A DNA stretch of 18,277 nt, taken from the NCBI GenBank assembly GCA_025350085.1, contig JANXYI010000345.1:1-18277 (forward strand), in the 5' to 3' direction. The position numbers and the translations under genes are program-made. The notes under the pieces were generated by a model. That model ran no database searches and was not told the DNA's origin. It worked only from the letters and a program-made list of their open reading frames with translations. Shown here in pieces: positions 14,976 to 18,277 of this stretch. The DNA comes from Deltaproteobacteria bacterium (lineage in GTDB: Bacteria > Desulfobacterota > Desulfovibrionia > Desulfovibrionales > Desulfovibrionaceae). The number at the start of each line of letters is the position of its first letter. The stretch's first letter is position 1.

Positions 14976-16928
14976 ATGGGCAAGAGCATCGCAATTTTTC
15001 ATCCAGAGGGGAATTTCCCCAACAATCCGCACCTCTCCGGACTGATGGAGCTGCTCCTGGAGGGCGGGCATGCGCTGCATGTTTACTGCGCGTCCCACTT
15101 CAGCCAGCAGCTCGGTCTGCACCATCCCCGTCTGCATGTGCATCCCGTGCCGCCTCCGGCAGGCCCCTGGGACGCGCTGCGCGGCGTTTTGTTCGCGCCC
15201 GGCGGCCACAGCAGGTCCATGCCCTGGGTCGCCCTGGAGGGCCTGCCGCGTTTTTCGCTGGTCCTGGGCGTGGACCTGGGCATTGTCGATGCTGCCTGGG
15301 TGGCCCGCGCGCAGGGCATACCCCACGGGCTGCTTTCCTATGAGCTGTTTTTCACCGACGAAGTCGGGACGGAGTTCAAGCAGGACGAGGTCGACGCCTG
15401 TCGTGACGCGGTCTTTGCCCTCTGCCAGGACGTGGAACGGGCCGGGCATCTCTCCAGGGAGAACTCCATCCCGCCTGAGCACATCCTGACCATGCCGGTG
15501 GCTGGCCGGGGCGCCAGCGCGGGGCTTCGGACCACTGCCCTGCACGAGGCCCTGGGCCTTGACCGCAGCATCAAGATCGCCGTGAGCATCGGCAGCGCGG
15601 ACGCGGCCTGGGCAGGCTCCGGGCAGCTCCTCGAGAATCTGCGGCACTGGCCGGAAGACTGGGTCCTCGTGCTGCACCACCGCTATGACCCGCAGGCTCT
15701 GGAGCACCTGCTCGGGGGCCTGGAAGGCCCCGCCCGGAGCAGGCTCCACGTCTCGCCCTTTCCCAGTCTGCCCTCGTCTGAGCTGCACCGTCTGCTGCAC
15801 GCCTGCGATCTGGGGCTGTGCTTTTACACGCCGACCTACGACCACCCGGTGCTGGGCAGGAATCTTGAGCATATCGGCATGGCCTCCGGCAAGTTCACGA
15901 CCTATCTGCAGCACGGGCTGCCGGTGCTGGTGAACGACCAGGGCGAAATGGGCGGGCATGTGCTCCGGCAGGGTCTGGGCTGGCAGGTCGCGGACATCGG
16001 GCAGACGCACCTGGTGCTGACCTCGCTGGACAGGCCGGCCCTGGACTCCTGTCGTGGGCGTTGCCTGGAGTTCTTCTCCGGCTTCTGCGACCTGGATGTG
16101 ACCGCCCGCCCGCTGCTCGCGGCCATCGAATCGGCCTGCGGCGGCCGGGATGGACAGGCTGCGGCCGGCAGCGGCGCGGCTGCCGACACGGCGGCGCTGT
16201 GCGTCGTGGCGCGCCTGCACATGGCCAGGGGCGACGCTGCCGGGGCCGTGGCCCCGCTTCTGGCGGCCCAGAGGCTGGCCAGGGACGAGGGGGATTTCCA
16301 GGCCGTCTACGGGCTGGCGCTGTCCTTGTACAAGCGGGGGCACCTGCCAGAGGCCCGGGAGGTCTGCCAGGGCATCGCCGCCGACGCTCGGGTGGCCGCG
16401 CCCCTGGCCGCGTGGGTCTTGTTCAAAAGCGGCGAGGCCTGGCTTGAGCAGGGGGACGAACCTGCTGCCCGCGCGTTCTTTGCCCGGGCCCTGGAGCGCA
16501 ATCCGGCCCATGCCAAGGCCGCCATCTACCTCGCGCCGCCGGACAAGCCTCTGTGCGTCCGTCTTGGGCCTGCGGGACAGGAAGCCGGCGCAGCGGGCGG
16601 CGAAGAAGCCATCGCTGTGCCCATGGACCCCTGGGATGCCGGCCTGTGGGAGTACTATTTTTCGCGACGCCACCCGGATTATGTGGATCTGCGCCTTGGC
16701 GGCGCAGCGACGCCGGAGCAGGGTGCGCTCCTGGCGGAGATGCTCGGCCGACACCTGTCCCCCGGCGGCGCGGCCGTGCTGCGGCTGCCGGAGGCCGGTG
16801 GCGCGCAGGCCTCTTCCACCCTCGGGCCTGCCCTGGAGGCACAGGGGCTTGGGGTGCGCTTTGAAGCGGGCAAGGGCCCGGCAGGGCCTCTGCTGCATGT
16901 GGCCGGCCGCGTGCGTGCCGGGCGCTGA
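14976..16928 (+). CDS. GT-B-like glycosyltransferase with C-terminal TPR-like region
   Basis: 650 residues. The N-terminal half (1-390) reads as a two-Rossmann glycosyltransferase: IAIFHPEGNFPNNPHLSGLM at the start, IKIAVSIGSADA (199-210) opening the second domain, then DLGLCFYTP (278-286) and KFTTYLQHGLPVLVND (306-321), where the sugar-nucleotide acidic site would lie. Residues about 405-515 form helix pairs with TPR spacing (AVYGLALSLYKRGHLPEAREV, SGEAWLEQGDEPAARAFFARALERNP). The last 100 residues resemble the C-terminal half of a methyltransferase (RHLSPGGAAVLRLP) without a SAM-binding motif I. The donor and acceptor are unknown; a role in glycan assembly fits the neighbours. ATG 14976 follows AGGGG closely, with AGGAG further upstream. 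Confidence 0.72.
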   Translation: MGKSIAIFHPEGNFPNNPHLSGLMELLLEGGHALHVYCASHFSQQLGLHHPRLHVHPVPPPAGPWDALRGVLFAPGGHSRSMPWVALEGLPRFSLVLGVDLGIVDAAWVARAQGIPHGLLSYELFFTDEVGTEFKQDEVDACRDAVFALCQDVERAGHLSRENSIPPEHILTMPVAGRGASAGLRTTALHEALGLDRSIKIAVSIGSADAAWAGSGQLLENLRHWPEDWVLVLHHRYDPQALEHLLGGLEGPARSRLHVSPFPSLPSSELHRLLHACDLGLCFYTPTYDHPVLGRNLEHIGMASGKFTTYLQHGLPVLVNDQGEMGGHVLRQGLGWQVADIGQTHLVLTSLDRPALDSCRGRCLEFFSGFCDLDVTARPLLAAIESACGGRDGQAAAGSGAAADTAALCVVARLHMARGDAAGAVAPLLAAQRLARDEGDFQAVYGLALSLYKRGHLPEAREVCQGIAADARVAAPLAAWVLFKSGEAWLEQGDEPAARAFFARALERNPAHAKAAIYLAPPDKPLCVRLGPAGQEAGAAGGEEAIAVPMDPWDAGLWEYYFSRRHPDYVDLRLGGAATPEQGALLAEMLGRHLSPGGAAVLRLPEAGGAQASSTLGPALEAQGLGVRFEAGKGPAGPLLHVAGRVRAGR

Positions 16929-17168
16929 CAGGCCCTGGACGCAGGCCCGGAACGCGGCGAAAGACCTTGTCTTTTGCATAAAAACCAGACAAGGTCCAAG
17001 GCCGATGGATTTCATGAAACTGTAATGAATCAGGGCAGATGAGGTTGCGGGCGACCGGCCAGGGCGTGAGTCGGCCGAGGGCGCTCCGGCCCCGAGGCCG
17101 GATGGTCTCAATGGCGTCATTCCGGTGAATGCTGTTCTGGTCAATGCGTTACCGCAGGAGGCGAAGTC
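16929..17168 (+). other. Intergenic region with two hairpins, no gene seen
   Basis: 240 bases between the glycosyltransferase and the CmoB-like methyltransferase. It holds a 10-bp inverted repeat (16963-16996) and a GC-rich hairpin CCGGCC/GGCCGG with a 4-base loop (17086-17101). Neither is followed by a T run. No sigma-54-like element was found upstream of the next gene. Confidence 0.4.
16963..16996. repeat. 10-bp perfect inverted repeat GACCTTGTCT/AGACAAGGTC
   Basis: The arms at 16963-16972 and 16987-16996 are perfectly complementary around a 14-base A/T-rich loop. It could act as a transcript-ending or stabilising hairpin after the glycosyltransferase, or as an operator for the next gene. 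There is no T run on either side, so a classical intrinsic terminator is unlikely. Confidence 0.5.
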
Positions 17169-18277
17169 ATGGGCAACGGGACGGTATTCACCGAGGCGGA
17201 GATTCGCGAACTCGTCGCATCGCGGGAATGGTACCACCGGTATGAGGTCGCCCCGGGGATCATGACGCCCGGCAGGATACCGGTGGACGCCCAAAAAACC
17301 CTCGATGGCTTCGGGCTCCCGCAGGACATCACGGGCAAGCGCGTTTTGGAAATCGGCGCCTGGGACGGCGCCTACACCTTTGAGGTGGAGCGGCGTGGCG
17401 GCATCGTCACGGCCATGGACATCCAAGACAAGGAGCGCACCGGCTTTTCCATTGCGCACAAGATCAATAATTCAAAGGCCGCGTACATTACCTGTGACGT
17501 GACAAACCTGAATCCGGAACAGCACGGGAAATATGACATCGTCTTGTTCCTTGGCGTGTACTACCATATCCTCCACCCCCTGCTGGCTTTCCAGAACATT
17601 TACAACGTCTTGAACGACGACGGCGTTGTCTTCTACCAGGGACATATCCTGGAATACAGCTACAAGATCGACCGACGCATGGCGAAGTACGAAAAAGAGT
17701 TGAAGGCCATTGTCGACAAAATCCCCCTTACGCTGTTCGCCCGCGGGTGCCATGCCGGGGTCTGGAGCAACTGGTATATTCCCAACATGCTGTGCCTGAA
17801 CGACTGGCTGTCGACAGCGGGGTTCAAGGTTTTCAAGGAACAGGTCGGCCCGGAAAGTTCTGCCATGTCCGGCGCGGCCAGGAAGATCAACGGATTCGTG
17901 CTTGCCCCGCCCTGGGACGCCAGCCGCTGGGACAATTTGTCCAACCACAGGCAGGATCTGGAAGGATGCAAGAAAATCCTCTTTTTCGGGGCTGGCGGGC
18001 GCTTTGAGAGCCGCCTCGGCGAAATCCGCGACGCGGTGCCGTCAGGGGTCGTCGCCGGGGTGGCGGACAACGACCCGAGCAAATGGGGCAAGGAGCTTGC
18101 CGGTTTCCCCATCGTGAGTCCCAGGGACATACCGGCCATCAGGCCGGACCTGATCATCGTCACCTCGGCCTACGCCCAGGACATTTTCACCGAGCTCGAT
18201 GAGCTGAGGCTTGACGCCAGGCTCTCCTTCGAGATCGTGAACCTTGACGCCTGCGTGGTGCTGGACTCGTCCTGCGG
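17169..18277 (+). CDS. CmoB-like SAM methyltransferase with C-terminal Rossmann-like domain, runs off the right edge
   Basis: At least 369 residues, incomplete at the window end. The N-terminal half resembles the CmoB/DUF1698 methyltransferase group: REWYHRYEVAPGIMTPG (19-35), VLEIGAWDGAYTF (59-71) as SAM motif I, and VLFLGVYYHILHPL (125-138). Full CmoB enzymes act on tRNA, but glycan-locus relatives of this fold are common, so tRNA modification is not assumed. From about 268, KILFFGAGGRFESRLGEI, VVAGVADNDPSKWGKELAGF and DLIIVTSAY form a nucleotide-binding-like Rossmann unit, as in the C-terminal part of sugar C-methyltransferases. ATG 17169 has AGGAGG 7-8 bases upstream. Confidence 0.8.
   Translation, partial: MGNGTVFTEAEIRELVASREWYHRYEVAPGIMTPGRIPVDAQKTLDGFGLPQDITGKRVLEIGAWDGAYTFEVERRGGIVTAMDIQDKERTGFSIAHKINNSKAAYITCDVTNLNPEQHGKYDIVLFLGVYYHILHPLLAFQNIYNVLNDDGVVFYQGHILEYSYKIDRRMAKYEKELKAIVDKIPLTLFARGCHAGVWSNWYIPNMLCLNDWLSTAGFKVFKEQVGPESSAMSGAARKINGFVLAPPWDASRWDNLSNHRQDLEGCKKILFFGAGGRFESRLGEIRDAVPSGVVAGVADNDPSKWGKELAGFPIVSPRDIPAIRPDLIIVTSAYAQDIFTELDELRLDARLSFEIVNLDACVVLDSSC

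Noticed and set aside
14598-17459. Minus-strand ORF of 953 residues opposite the glycosyltransferase
   Set aside because: It is an antisense shadow that crosses intergenic DNA and parts of three plus-strand genes; no domain is recognisable.
1-18277. CRISPR array, tRNA or rRNA genes, insertion sequence
   Set aside because: No regularly spaced direct repeats, tRNA-like or rRNA sequence, or transposase motifs were seen. The junction near 225 has no visible terminal repeat of an element.

Overview
The window is GC-rich, densely coded DNA from a surface-glycan or flagellin-glycan modification locus. The GC content, the gene types and several sigma-54-like (-24/-12) promoter matches suggest a Desulfovibrio-like member of the Desulfobacterota. 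That is inference; no taxonomic marker gene is present.

Left part, plus strand (about 225-4960). Five tightly spaced genes form one operon. The first three are the C-terminal end of a PEP-synthase-like kinase, a class I glutamine-amidotransferase-fold hydrolase and a small-molecule cytidylyltransferase. They match, in kind and order, Campylobacter jejuni Cj1418-Cj1417-Cj1416 (L-glutamine kinase, gamma-glutamyl-CDP-amidate hydrolase, CTP:phosphoglutamine cytidylyltransferase). In Campylobacter these make cytidine diphosphoramidate, the donor of the capsular O-methyl phosphoramidate group. Next come a HisH-type glutaminase and a single polypeptide that fuses a HisF-like ammonia-channel domain to a PP-loop N-acetyl-sugar amidotransferase (WbpG/PseA type). 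This pair should turn an N-acetyl group of a sugar into an acetamidino group. The operon therefore joins two unusual nitrogen chemistries, P-N and amidine. The kinase is cut at about position 225 by unrelated sequence that reads best as a gene on the opposite strand.

Middle part, minus strand (14333 down to 4970). Five genes run leftwards: a methyltransferase with N-terminal Cys pairs, a radical SAM/SPASM enzyme, a second Cys-pair methyltransferase, a giant protein of about 1930 residues and a small cupin. The first three are joined by ATGA overlaps. The giant protein carries two glycosyltransferase-like regions, a SPASM segment, a radical SAM domain and a GH99-like/WbsX domain. The cupin meets the left operon tail to tail, and a likely intrinsic terminator for the left operon lies inside the cupin's 3' end.

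Right part, plus strand (14613-end). After a divergent intergenic region come two overlapping small ORFs of unknown function, a glycosyltransferase with a TPR-like tail, and a CmoB-like methyltransferase with a C-terminal Rossmann-like domain that runs off the window. Sigma-54-like promoter matches lie on both arms of the divergent region and before the giant gene, where two palindromes with a shared half-site sit just upstream.

Together the genes look like a set for building and decorating a surface polysaccharide or glycoprotein with methyl, amidine and possibly phosphoramidate groups, plus radical-SAM chemistry on an unknown substrate.
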